Positions 23,897 through 35,669 of a DNA stretch of 64,000 nt are shown here, one piece after another; the stretch's first letter is position 1, and every line of letters starts with the position of its first letter. The position numbers and the translations under genes are program-made. Origin of the DNA: Paramecium tetraurelia (lineage: Eukaryota; Ciliophora; Oligohymenophorea; Peniculida; Parameciidae). The notes beneath the pieces are model-generated. The model made no database searches. It was not told the DNA's origin and was given only the letters and a program-made list of their open reading frames with translations. The DNA is taken from assembly GCF_000165425.1 (NCBI RefSeq), contig NW_001799625.1, positions 186,001 through 250,000 on the forward strand, in the 5' to 3' direction.

Positions 23897-25840
23897 TCAT
23901 AATTTCTATAATTTCACAAGTTCTTTGACATAATCATTAGGTCTCAATATGAATGTGCTTCCAATAACTAAATTTTTGTTAATGACTTTGTTGTTCATAA
24001 GACTCCTGGCTTCATTATACCCAATACCTCCAACAACAAAAACAAGCTCAGAATTAATAATTAAATCCTTACCAATTTATCTTATTCATCGAAGCCCACA
24101 TCATCCTGCATCAATTTGATTTATCCCTTCTATCTAAGAGATTTACCTTGGCCTTGAGCATTTGTTTATTCGTTTAATACTATTTTTTCAAAGTTTCCAG
24201 AAGTCTAAAAGTCCTTGAGTATTAAGTCTTCAATTTATTATTCAATGATAGGAGTATTTCTACATAATTCTAATGTTTCATTGGCCATTTTATTTTTAGC
24301 ATACTTCCTGACCTATTCATTAACTCTTTTGTGAGACTGATAAAATAATAGTATCAAATACTTTGCTTCCACTATTTTAAGTTTGGATTCCCAATAATTT
24401 TAGATTATGTACAGCACTTTACATTTCAACCGATAGAAGATCAGTCAGCTATCTCCTGTCCTTTTCACTCACATCAATTTGGATGATGGCTGACAAGATA
24501 AGACGTGCAAAATCAAATTCATTTAATTTTGGATTTTTTAGTACTTGAAAAATCTAGTTTTGATAATTTAATAATAATACTCTCTAAATGATCTTCTCTC
24601 CTGCTACTGAAGATCCTTTCTTATCACATCCTGTAGCTAAGGTCTATTCTAATTCTCCTACCTCCTGTAGATCCTTCTGTCGATATAAATCTAAGCATTT
24701 TTCTACAATTTCCATATGCATTGTGTATTTTGCCACTAAATCTTAGTATTAAGGCATGGTTTTAACAATGTCTGTCATTTACTTTAAGGTCAAATTTTAA
24801 TCTTTATCCTTGGCAACCTTAGCAGCTGTATTGGTTTACATAAATGTTTAGAAATCACTACTCACTTCTTCCAATACATCAGCAATATGCTTAAATTTAT
24901 ATTTCTTGAATAATTCATCCTAATCATTGATGAGTTATTTCTTAGAAACTTTCTTATCTCCTTATTGCATATCATATTAGTAAATGTCATTCTCTATTTC
25001 CAATAAATCATAAAACATTGGTTAATAATAGAAATCATGCAATAATGGTGACAATACATCTATTGCCCTGTCTACTATCACTAATCTTATCTTTCCACAT
25101 GTTTTATCTTTTTGATCATATTGTGAACTGTTGGATCTCTTTAGAGCTTCTAATATTTCTCTTAATCTCCCCTATGTGAATTATGCCAATTATTAACAGA
25201 TTTTCCAATTGTCTTATCTAAAAATCAATTCAAATGTATAAAATTTCTCAAATGAAACCAAAACTGTACAGATTTTTTCAGCCATCTCTTGCAGGATAAC
25301 ATTTCCTTACTTTAACTAAATACTTACTTCCTTTATACACTTCTAATCCGAAAATCATGTCAAATGTGAATAATTACTCATTAGTACAATTAAAGTCTAA
25401 ATTGAATACTTTGCAAGTTGATAATTTTTTGACTAAATTCTATTCAGATTGCATCTTCTGAGCTATGCCTTATGTCATTTTATTATTGAAAATCACATGA
25501 GCACATTTGTATTGTGGAAATTACGCATTTGCAAAATCCTCCATCAATAAAGCAACGGACTCTTAAGTTGGAGTAATAAAGTAAATTGCTTCCAAATTAA
25601 AAGGTTTTCTTTTCAAATTTAGATTTTCTACTGCATTTATTCCTTATTCCAATAATCTTATATTTAATTTCATTAATACTCAGACATCTTCATGTAAGCA
25701 GACACTATTTTCAAAGTCTTCTGATCTACAACAAGAATGGAAGTTGATAAATTAGGTTGATTATCGATTCTTAATTGCCTAAATAAGTTTCTCATCCTTT
25801 ATCTGCAAACTTCTTTTAGAGAAAATTGTGCTTATTCCAT
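23897..25840 (-). CDS. Sec1/Munc18 (SM) family protein
   Basis: 615 residues with four introns (22-26 nt; two end AAG, one CAG, one GAG). The signature block IRLVIVDRAIDVLSPLLHDF, continued by YQPMFYDLL, is the SM-family core. The C-terminus LVFVVGGIGYNEARSL matches the last strand-helix of the fold. The N-terminus (FSLKEVCRQRM) fits domain 1, which binds syntaxin. SM proteins clasp SNARE bundles and are required for membrane fusion; the plain Sec1/Munc18 type fits better than Vps33, Vps45 or Sly1, but that needs a tree. In this cell it may serve exocytosis. Confidence 0.9.
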
Positions 25841-26265
25841 TATAACTTTTATTATTATTATTAATAATTTAATAATCAATGTGAATAATTACATTCCATT
25901 CTTTTAAATATCGAAATTCTTTTAATTTATGATCATACCCATTACTTGTATAACTACTATTTAATAAGATAAAATTATTAAATAAGCTTCGATTTACTCA
26001 ATCACTCAATATAATGAAGAAAATTATAATCCATAGAGTGAATCAATATGAATGAATCTATAATATAAAGACTATTGAATTATATATTTCTTCCATTCTA
26101 ACAATTAATCTATCGTATAAAAATTTTCATTAAATTAACAATTTCTAAAGTAGATCGTGTTTTTAGAGATTTGGAATATAAAATTAAATTGAAATCTAAT
26201 TAAGTGGATACTTTTATTCTAATAGAATAACTGATTCCAACTCTATTGGAAATTGAGAGAATATA
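25841..26265. other. AT-rich intergenic region
   Basis: About 425 bp. A 73-codon frame begins at 26048 (MNESIIQRLLNYIF) and ends in TGA near 26268, overlapping the start of the next frame; I could not join it to anything with a plausible intron, so it is left unannotated. Confidence 0.45.
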
Positions 26266-27331
26266 ATGAAGAGTAATTTTCATTTATAGGTTAAATAGGA
26301 ATGGATAAATGTAGATGTGCAAATTAAAAAGTATAAATTTAAGGGATCAATTTTTGATATTGATTATACTGATTTAGGTAATTTGAATTTAAAGCAAACC
26401 TCCCTTGTAAAATATCCATTAATAATTTAAAATATTGATGTTTATACTAAATCTAGGTTAATAATTGTTAATTACTAATATATTCTCTAATATTATTTTT
26501 GCTTTTAATTAAAGAATATGGAAACAAGAGCTAAATCAAAAAACTGCTTTGTTATCTAAACACATTCAACTTAATAATTATTGACAATCCGCTCTCCGAA
26601 GATCAGGAGCCAGAGATATTTTACTAAACTAAGCATAAATAAAGACCAAAAGTAAGGCTTCATAAAATTAATATCGCCAAATGATATGAAATCAAACATA
26701 GAAATGTAAATAATTACATGATTAATTTTGTAGACTCAAAAGAAGTTGCAGTTCCGAATCGACATTGGAAGGGACCTTAAATAAGAGATGTTAATATTTA
26801 TTTTTAACTTTTACTCAATAAAAAACAAAATACTAAAGACATTAGTTTTGTATTAGAAAGTGGAGAAAATTCATCCTTTGTGTTTAAGCCATTCTTTTTC
26901 TGTTCAAAGTTGCACTAGTCCAATACAAGATCAGGAGCATCTCTCCACCAAAGATGTCAATATGTCACCAATTGACACATCACCATCCCTACCCTGAAAG
27001 CCCTACAAACAGAAAAAAAAAGAAGAGTTACAGTATAGAGACTAAAAATAGAAATTGTAGTTTTGGCCAAAGAATTCAAACCTTGATTCTCCATTAAAAA
27101 ATGAAGTTTGAAGCCCAAAAGAATAGCACGTATATAAGACAATTTAAAAACTCTGATATAAGATTAACTCGGTTGATTAGTTAAAAAGCATTCAGCACTC
27201 ACTCATTACATACAACAATTGATAATTCCAAATAGTTACCTGCTATAAATAGGCTGGAGTATACTGAAAGACCATGTCTAATTTCATCCTAATCAAAAAA
27301 AATTTCTCTAAAATTAAAGAAAATTCATTGA
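26266..27331 (+). CDS. Ser/Lys-rich hypothetical protein, exon structure unclear
   Basis: Two frames look coding. The first runs from ATG 26266 (or ATG 26518, METRAKSKN) through a 28-nt intron near 26706-26733 and a Ser/Thr/Pro-rich stretch ending with TGA at 26997. The second, offset by one base, starts before 26997 and continues (SPTNRKKKKSYSIETKNRN) to TGA at 27331. No GT-AG intron joins them properly, so either a one-base indel or two short genes must be assumed. The translation is basic and Ser-rich, without known domains. The boundaries are tentative. Confidence 0.4.
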
Positions 27332-27379
27332 AATAATTTACTCAAATAATTAATTGTACATTATTTTATTATAATATTT

Positions 27380-28025
27380 CAATAGCCCAACTTCTCTAAT
27401 TCTGCATTGATGCTAGTAAGTTCTTTAGCTCCAATAGCCTTTCTTCTAAGATTTTCTCTTTAAACCTTTCTCTTGTAATATGCTGTTCCTCTAATACATT
27501 AGTTTGTTAATTAATACCTTTATTTTCTCTTCTCTTCAAGTCTGTTAACAACTGCTTATGAATTCCATCCGACTGATGCGCATAAATCACCCAATGAGCA
27601 GAAGGGTCTGTGATTCTTGAGTCTGATCAATTTAATGGCATCTGGAATAACTTGTCTCTTTCTTGTGTCATAAGGAGGGGGGACACCTTCAAAGATCTTC
27701 AATCTTTCAAGGGCAGCTGCTCCTCTCTTTGACTTGTATTGAAGCATTCCTCTGACAACCTTCCAAAAGCATCTTGATGGTGTTCTATAGTGCTTGTATC
27801 CTCTTCTGGGATTGAAGGCCATTCTCTTATTTAAATATTCTTCGAAGATGACTCTGTTTCTGAAGAGAGATCCTTCAATTATTAAGATCGCTTACCTGAT
27901 TGTTAAATCAACTCAGTTCTGACGACAACAATTCTTTATCCTCTCTACAATTCCTTGGCAATATAAGAGGCTAATCTACCCAACAAATGGCCTTTTCCGT
28001 CAATCACTATTTCCTTCTCAAACAT
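27380..28025 (-). CDS. RPL13A: Large-subunit ribosomal protein uL13 (RPL13A)
   Basis: The N-terminus [21 protein letters not shown] and the body [47 protein letters not shown] and LEEKRKQR are textbook uL13. One 23-nt intron lies between the N-terminal and central parts; a 27-nt intron in the C-terminal helix is also likely. uL13 is part of the 60S subunit and in other eukaryotes also has regulatory roles. By length the last 15 or so codons are one base out of frame with the expected ELEKLGY ending. So there is either a sequence error near 27410-27425 or an intron I could not place; the rest of the protein is intact. Confidence 0.93.
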
Positions 28026-28091
28026 TTAATTTTAAATAAATTTTCAAAATGATTTTTATATGATAAAATACTTAGCACTCACTAAATCCAT

Positions 28092-28660
28092 TCATTATTA
28101 GATATACTAAACTCTAATTCGCATTTAATTTATTTATTCAATCACATTAACATCCACATAAATCAATCTAAAATTGGCCTCTCTACTAATCACTTCAATA
28201 AATGAGCTTATTTCTTCAAATTGCGCATTTAAGGAAGAATATCTCACTATATTTTATTTAATCTTGTCATTAAAATAAGATTAAATCAATTATTTCAAAA
28301 GATAACTGCAAACAGAATGTGTTAATAGAAAGATTCCTAATGAATCTTAATGATCACTCTTTAGTTTAATTTTCTATAAAGTTCTTAACTCAAATATTTT
28401 ATTTTTAATTTAGCAGATATTTTAAGCAACATATCCAAAATACTATTCTAAATTATTGCTATATGCTATTCTTCATGTTTTAGGTGCAATTACTTTCCCT
28501 TTTGTGGATTATTTTATCATTCTTTCAATCTTAACAATTTAATTGTTTTTTTAAAAGATTCTCTTTCAAATTTTAATGATTTTTACTCTTGAACTAATTC
28601 TTTATTCATATATTTAAGAATTGCAAAAAACATGATTGTAATAATAATTATATTAATCAT
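28092..28660 (-). pseudogene. Broken or read-through ORF of unknown function
   Basis: A frame starts at 28660 with a hydrophobic N-terminus (MINIIIITIMFFAILKYM, possibly a signal anchor) and a charged helix. It meets an in-frame TGA about 46 codons in, and then stays open with similarly charged, helix-like composition for another 75 codons. A GT...AG segment of about 44 nt would carry it on to TGA at 28092. Because TGA is the only stop, this is most simply a decayed gene; a selenocysteine codon or a sequence error are alternatives. No homology recognised. Confidence 0.3.
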
Positions 28661-28792
28661 ATCCATGAACACTTTATGAAATGATATAGATAATATAAGA
28701 TGGTTAGTATAGAGAGTTCATTAAGTTATCATTCAATAATAGCATTAGTGTCAATTTGAGGTTTCTCCTTAATAAATTATATATTAATAATA

Positions 28793-29528
28793 ATGAAAGC
28801 ACCTAAATATATTTAGTAGGATGTAATTAAACAGGTATGTTAGGCTGAATAATTCCAATAACATAAATTTAATTTGGTAAATACCAGATCTGACCCATAT
28901 TTATCAAGAAGAGTATAAAACCGAATTCATTTATTTTTAGCATGTTTTATAGGACAATGATAAATACCAATAAATTCGTGCAAATAAATTCTATACCAAA
29001 TTATAAGTTGACTTACAAAAGGAATAGCAGTTATTGAAGGAAAATAAAAAAATACTTAATCGAATAGTCGATATTGGAAATTAAAAAACTTATTCATCAC
29101 TTCCAAAAAGATCACTCACTAGATAAAATTCAGCTAATTCAATTAAGTCTCTCAATTTATCTTACAGAAAGAAGGAGGCAATCAAAATAGTTGGAGAAAA
29201 TGAGAAATTGATGCAGCGTCTACAGAGAACTCCTTCTACATTTAGAAATAAAGAAACGTTTCTTAAGGACTACAAAAAGTAAGCAATCAATTCTATTTAT
29301 ACAAGGACTGAAGAACTCAAAAACAGAATCTCTAAATACTCATAGCAAAATCAATAAAAGTTGGGTAAAATAGTTCAAAGATTAACAAAAACTACAACCA
29401 ATCAGAAACCTCCGAAATCAAGCCAGAATAAAAGTAGTGCTCCTTCCTATAAGAACTCTGTATTATCTTAATTGCGTATAGAGCCGGAAAGATAATAACA
29501 GAAGTTTTAGTTTCCAAGAATTAAATGA
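28793..29528 (+). CDS. CFAP97/Hemingway-like ciliary protein
   Basis: 235 residues after one 28-nt intron. The N-terminal SDPYLSRR block and the following ENKKILNRIVDIGNQKTYSS segment, then a basic region with a run of short helices (KIVGENEKLMQRLQ), match the CFAP97 (Hemingway) domain in order and spacing. The C-terminal 90 residues are Lys/Ser/Gln-rich and probably disordered. CFAP97 proteins are linked to cilia and sperm flagella and bind or stabilise axonemal microtubules. Length and composition fit the short members. The stop is only 32 bp from the stop of the convergent AP-4 gene. Confidence 0.72.
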
Positions 29529-29531
29529 TTA

Positions 29532-29542
29532 ATATATATAAT
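29532..29542. repeat. Short AT-alternating tract at a convergent junction
   Basis: About eleven bases of alternating A and T within the 32-bp gap between the CFAP97-like (+) and AP-4 epsilon (-) stop codons. Confidence 0.6.
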
Positions 29543-29560
29543 TGTTTTTGTAATTCCTTA

Positions 29561-32500
29561 TCAACAGAATTATCTCTTGATAAGGGCTAAAATATATTCA
29601 CCATCCTTAGGATCTGTACTATTAATTTTCAAATCCAAAGAACCATTCAAATTGTAACAACCATATAATAATACGCAACTCTTATTTTCTGCATTGGCAC
29701 CAGCACAGATAATTTCCTATTCAATCACTTCAATAATCTAAAAGAATATTCAGAATTTATATTACATTAATATTAATTGCTTAGATCATCTTTCTAAAGT
29801 CTTATTCAGATTTAATCTTACTTTGAAGAGTGACTTCTTTGACATTTTGATATCTGTCCCACAGTTGCTCATATTGATCTACATTAATATTGGCTGGCAT
29901 ATATGATTTGATTTATTATTATGGGATTGTCTATTAAGGAGGTGGTTGTGACCACTATTATTATGGTTATAATTGTTATTATGGCACTACTGGTTATTGA
30001 GTTATTATATAAGGTTATTGAACATAAACCTAAGGAACTCCTAGAACTGGCTATTGAGCTGATAAAGGATCATCAATATCTAATAAATTCTAAACTTGAG
30101 TTGGTGGTTTTTACTGAGGTGCTTAGGTTGGATTTGGATTTGCATTCATAGGTTTTTGAGTAGACACTGCAGAAATTCCTTTTTTCTAAGTTGATCTAAT
30201 GTATGAATAAGTATAATTACTAAGGTTATTGCTATGTTTGGGAAATGGAAGGAAACAATTGATTTGCTAATTTCTACTTTTCCTTTAAATTTGGATCTTC
30301 TTTTGGAGGTAAAGGTCTGACAGGTGGAATATATGTATTTTAAGGTTAATTAGTATTCACCCCCATTTATCCACTACCCATAGCCTACATGGCGGTTTTA
30401 GTTGTAGTTGTTTAACCACTTCCATTACTTCCCATTCCAGTAGTTGACCCAATAGCCATAGGAGTGGCAATCACAGGTTTTGGAGCAGCTGGTTACTTTT
30501 AGTTGTAACCTGTGTCATCCCAAGGTCCTGCTATAGTTGGAGCTGATGGGTTCTAATTCGTTGTTTTATTTTCTTCAGTTCCAAAAGTACCAGTTTTGGC
30601 CCCGCCTCCATATTTATTATCACTATAAGGTCCAAAATTAAGGGATGGTGCTTCTGTTGCTGAACCTAAAGCTGCTGCCTTCACTTATAATGAAGGATTA
30701 TATGGTTGAGCTCCACGCTATCTTTCTTATTAGACATATGCGTCTAAGAACGACATTTTGGGATCCACAGTGACAAATTTGGAACCTTTGAGTGCTGCAT
30801 TAAATTTAGCAAGTGTAAAGAAATCAATGGCTCTTTATTAACAATCAAGATTTTTTGACTGCATATATTTTTAAAAGATGGTTCTAGTTTAATCGAACAT
30901 TTAAAATGCTCTTGCAGATTGCAATTTAGCTAAACATGTTAATATCCAGGATATGGTGGTTTCAGATTCTAATTATGAGTCTAATTTTGTGATTACTAAT
31001 TGAGCTAATTCATTCAATTTATTTGGGTCTTAATCATAGATTTATGATCCAATTTCACCAATAACCCAGCAGACAATTTTCAAAATATTATCTTACAACT
31101 CATTTTTTAATAGATCTGAATAAATTTCAGTAATGAACTCACCAAATTCAGTTCCAATATCATTAAAATTATCTATTAATAATTTAAAGAAATTGTTTCT
31201 GACATCATTATCTATGAATTCAGATCCAAATTCAAATAATGTGTTGGCTGTCTTAATGAACCATTCCTGAGTAGGTGCATGTTTTTCATTTAGCAAAGAT
31301 ATTTTAACGAACAAATCCTTTTTGAAATTAGCATCTGAACTTGTTTTGAGGAAATGGATCAATTTTTGAATAATGACTTCACAATTTTGTTCATTTGTCA
31401 TTTTAAATAACAATTCTAAAGTTTCTTTCTTTAATGTATCATCATTAGATTCTAGACAATCTACAATTGTCATCTGATGTTCTAACACATACTTCTATGA
31501 AATAGAAACAATCTAAGTTAAGGCATTAATTCCTAAATATTTAAGATTATTATTATCAGATTTCAAAAATCTAGATACTGAATTGGCTGCCTATTCAAGG
31601 AGACTTTATTGAGGATAAATTCCACTGATGCACTTAACACATTGATAAGTCACAGCATAACCTATATTGATAGTTGTGTCATCAGCTCTTCTTAAAGTTG
31701 ATCCCAATACTTCATAAATCTATTCACTGACTTTCAAATCATTGGCTCCCAAAAGAGTAAGAATTTAAAGCAACTTAATTTATAACCAAGGAGCAGGAAA
31801 TCTATGATAATCATAATCCTCGATTTTAATAAATGAAATATTACTTTATGTAGTTTGTGTTCTATAATTTATTTGAGCATCGAAACAAAAGTACCTGTCA
31901 ATGGCTTGTACTTATTAACAGCGCCTCTCTTTAATTCTTCATGATAGAGATTGAAGGCTGCTCCCATAACACTTGGCTCTTTGTCTTGAATTCCCCTTCT
32001 GATTCTATCATCATAATCTTATTCTGTAATGCAATCCTAGTTCAACTATCTGATAATCTACATCACCATCAATGCCTATGATCATATCATCGATATACTT
32101 TCTTCCTCACAATGTCAGTGTTATGAGTCAATAATTTTAATACAGGTTCTGTCAATGCATTCACAAAGGTCTTGCTGATCAATTTTCCAACTGCAGTAAG
32201 AGCATTGACTACGATGTGAACATTGGTTGATGCCAGATCTTTCTGGAGTGTGGCCACCAACAATATAAGTAGCTCACTGTCGTTATCCAAAAATAAGGAA
32301 CAACACAAATAGCCCAGTCTCTTAAGTGCCAAATTCTTGGACTGTGTAAGATGAATTGCATTGATGTGTACAAAGGATGCATCATGACTTTATACTTCAC
32401 TTTTACATTTTACCCCAACATCTCTATGTAAATTGCTCTAATGAGCATTTCCTTCACTTTTTTCGGTGGCATGTTCTTCTCATTTAGTTTGGTCTTTAGT

Positions 32501-32610
32501 TGTTGAACTTCTTTAATGATGATCTTGTCTTCTTCCTATTTGCTACGAGTCTCTCCTATTGATTTGATCAGATCATGTAATTCTTTGCTTAAATGTGATC
32601 CCGATGACAT
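29561..32610 (-). CDS. AP4E1: AP-4 complex epsilon-like large adaptin
   Basis: About 1000 residues with several short introns (for example 26 nt after YIEMLG). The N-terminus [20 protein letters not shown] followed by [16 protein letters not shown] and [15 protein letters not shown] is diagnostic for large adaptins, closest to AP-4 epsilon by its ELIKSIGE-type start. The trunk helices continue through [20 protein letters not shown] and [14 protein letters not shown] long Gln/Pro/Tyr/Gly-rich linker (about 29,900-30,700) leads to a small C-terminal ear-like domain beginning [19 protein letters not shown]-4 sorts cargo at the trans-Golgi. Gamma- or alpha-adaptin is the alternative. Confidence 0.85.
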
Positions 32611-32830
32611 CCCAAAAATTAATAAAATATATTTTAAAAATCTCGATTATTTCCTAGTATGCATATATCATTAAGTGTTCTATTCTTCTATACCTTCCAA
32701 AGATATTTCTAATTAGAGCTATCATTATCATATGGATGGATAATTACACCTAGGGAAAAGAGCATTTTCATATGGTAAAATATTGAAAAATAATAAACAT
32801 CCATTATAATATACTGATTGCAATATTATC

Positions 32831-33685
32831 TCATTTTAAGGCAGCCAAGTATTCGCTATGTTCTTAGAATGGTGTTGATTCTAATTTGGTGTGTCCCCAA
32901 AGATCTGGGGTTAGGAAATTATAGGTTTCTTTAAGGGCATGGAAGGTTGCTTTCAAGAAGTTTGATCTGGTTCTTGTACTTCCTTTGGATTGAGTGTAGC
33001 AATCTTGGATACCAGCCATTTGTAAGACCTTCTTGGATGTGATGGCTGCAACTATACCAGTACCTCTGGGTGCTGGAACCAATCTAACTCTGACTGATCC
33101 TTCCTTTCCTGTCACTTTGCATGGGACTGTGTGTGGTTAGGCGATCTTGTTTCCCCAATATCCTTTTCTGACTGGAATCAAATTAAGTTTAGCATTAATT
33201 GAGGTTGCATAATTCTTGAATGGCTCCTTGGACTTCTTTGGCTGATTTCCATCCCAAACCAATGTGTTAATGGGAATCTCCAACTACTACGTAGGCCTTG
33301 AATCTGGTCTTTTATCCTGCGCATGTTTGCTTTTAGACTGGACCAATGGCAAGTGGTTCTTCTTTTAAGGTCTTGAGGAAGTGATCGACAATTTGATATT
33401 CTAAATTATATAAAATAATTGATACCCTTAATTGGAATTGAGAATTAGAAAATAGTTTCAAGACTCTTAATTTTACCACCCTTTACTAATCTTCCTAATT
33501 TGGTCAATGGGACCCATTCTTATTCACCACCAAATCTTCTTGGACCTCTGTTTTATCTTGGAGCTCCTCCTTCTCTTCTTTCTCTTTATCCTCTTCCTCC
33601 TCTTCCGAAATCCTTTCTTCTCAGCTGGGGCTGCCTCTTATTATTATTCTGGAGCAGGTGCCTATTGTTACTCTTATTCTGCCAT
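32831..33685 (-). pseudogene. RPS2: Small-subunit ribosomal protein uS5 (RPS2) with apparent frameshifts
   Basis: Nearly the whole uS5 protein can be read: a Gln/Ala-rich then Arg/Gly-rich N-terminus (DFGRGGRGQRERR), LVKGGKIKSLE, PIKEYQIVDHFL after a 25-nt intron, [36 protein letters not shown] and [14 protein letters not shown]. Two single-base shifts interrupt it: one at the A-run near 33612-33617, before the Arg/Gly region, and one near 33205-33225 between EVQGAI and INAKLNLIPV. A 19-nt GT...AG intron could explain the second, but it would delete conserved residues. The rest is fully conserved, so sequence errors are more likely than true decay; a duplicated pseudogene remains possible. 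Confidence 0.85.
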
Positions 33686-33763
33686 TAAAATAAAAATCTT
33701 AATTTAAAAATTTGTTTTCAAAGTTGTACATATGCATAAAAAAGAGGATAAAATAATTAATAA

Positions 33764-35617
33764 ATGATTGGTTTTCTCTTAATTATACTTCCACAAGCAT
33801 TTGCAAATTATTTTGAATAGAAGTTGTCAAGACATGTTTATGAATACAAAGATGTTCAAAAAGAGGATATAGTCACGAGTATCAAACCTCCAAAATGTTC
33901 AGATGAATTCTTAAATTATTATCATAATGACACTTTTGTTACTCAAATCTGTTTTACCAAGAACGTATTTTATAATGTGGAAGTGATCTTGGGAGATCAT
34001 ATAGATAATAAAAGCATTTTTTCATTGGCTGTATAAAACTCATTACAATATATAATAGCTTGATTTAACATCTCCTTGGACATGGTATAAGTCAAATTCA
34101 TGTGTGAGTTGCAAAAACCTAAATTCATTAAAATTTGACAATAACAAAAAGTGCAAAAACTCAAAGAAAGTTGGAAAGTGCATTGATTCAAATTTTGAAA
34201 AATTATTCAATGCAACTAAATGGAATGATATCAACGTTCATGGTTAAATATACTCACCAGAATCTTTAATTTAAGGAACTTTTCAAACTGACACCATAAA
34301 ATTACTTGCATACAATTCTTCAAAAAAAATGACAATATCTCAATTCCTCTCATACGAATGGGGGAACAGCACTCCCCCTGCCTTAGTTAATATCACAGGA
34401 TTGCAGATGCTTTAGGCAGATTACATTAACACTGAATTACCGATTTTGGCAGATGGTGTAATTGGATTCGGATTCGGCTATACCGAAACAGATGAAGAGA
34501 AGGCATAGAGTAATACAGACTTCGTTGAAAAATTAGTATAAGAATAAACTTAGCTCCATTTGACCAGATAATAATTCGCTCTGTACACTTATTAGAGTTC
34601 CCTTAATTTTTCAGAGATGGTAGTGTAAGTGGGAGGATTTGATTACAAGTATGTCCATAGACAGCAATAGAATGTGAAATGGATAGATAGAATTGAAAAA
34701 TCTGGTTATTATTGGATGATTTAGGTGGATAAAATTCAATTTATTGTATTTTATTTATCATTTAATATAGAATGGCTAAGGCAATGATTTGATCAATGCA
34801 AACTTACCCATTAACAAAGCCTTACTAACTCTGAACTCTTAATTTATCGAACTCCCCTATAACATTCTGATATCCTTAATCCAAGCACTCGACAATGCAC
34901 ATGTAGGGACAGAATGCAATTTAGTAGATGATGAAGTATTTATAATCTATAATTCAGATGTATTTATTGTATTGCAAGAACTATCACTTCACAACAGCCA
35001 CTGATTATCGATTGACCTTCAAATTTGGAGAACATACTATTCCTATTGATAATTATCATTTGATCTATAGAAAGTGTGAGAGTGTGAGTGAAAACCAGAT
35101 GATTTAGAATTGTCTCTTCAATATCAAGGTTTCGGAATCTGATTATATTATCTTGGGAGAACCCTTCATCAAAAATCATTACATTGTATTTGAGAATCAG
35201 CCAGGTAATAATGTGAGAAGAATTGGCATAATGCCAGCTGCTGTGCATATGTTCTATCCTGACAATCCAGATTATTATGAGTGGGCTCTAATGAAATTAG
35301 TGGGATTCATATTCATTTTCGGTTTAGTCAGCATTTGTTCTGTAACTTTTGTTAGAAGTGTGTGTAAGGATCTTTACAGGGCATTTAAATATCGTAGGGT
35401 AATAGTCTTTTAATATAATAAGGCTTTGAATCCGGAAGATAAGCTGTCACTCAAACAGACAAAGGAGGTGGACGAACCAGACTATACAACTGAGGAGGAT
35501 ATTCAAATTCAACAGTAAAATGAGGATGAGAAGAAGGTAGATGAATGGACATAACAATAAGAATAGTTTAAATTTGGAGAGAAATTTACTAATTAATATG
35601 AATAAAATGCATTGTGA
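33764..35617 (+). CDS. Membrane-anchored aspartyl-protease-like protein lacking both catalytic motifs
   Basis: 592 residues, three introns (28, 25, 22 nt). A signal peptide (MIGFLLIILPQAFA) is followed by a pepsin-type fold: GVIGFGFGY, FSEMVVQVGGFDY, YYWMIQVDKIQF, and near the end SDYIILGEPFIKNHYIVFE with R-I-G-I-M. A membrane span (LVGFIFIFGLVSICSVTFV) and a charged cytoplasmic tail of about 90 residues follow. At the first catalytic site the usual DTGS reads DLTS; at the second, where DTG is expected, it reads TLNS. Proteolysis is therefore very unlikely. It may bind peptide or act as a receptor in the endomembrane system. An intact paralogue family member lies at 40,977-42,567. Confidence 0.82.
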
Positions 35618-35631
35618 TTAAAATGACATAC

Positions 35632-35645
35632 ATATATATATATAT
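35632..35645. repeat. (AT)7 tract at a convergent junction
   Basis: Fourteen alternating bases inside the 52-bp gap between the stop codons of the pseudo-protease (+) and the acylated kinase (-). Confidence 0.7.
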
Positions 35646-35669
35646 GTTTACATAGTATGATGTTTGCGA

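Noticed and set aside
29921-30151. A 76-codon plus-strand frame with a hydrophobic start
   Set aside because: Antisense to the Gln/Pro-rich linker of the AP-4 epsilon gene; the Leu/Ile/Val content is the mirror of Gln/Asn codons.
33500-33707. Two plus-strand Leu/Pro/Ser-rich frames
   Set aside because: Antisense to the Arg/Gly-rich and Gln/Ala-rich N-terminus of uS5, which explains their composition.
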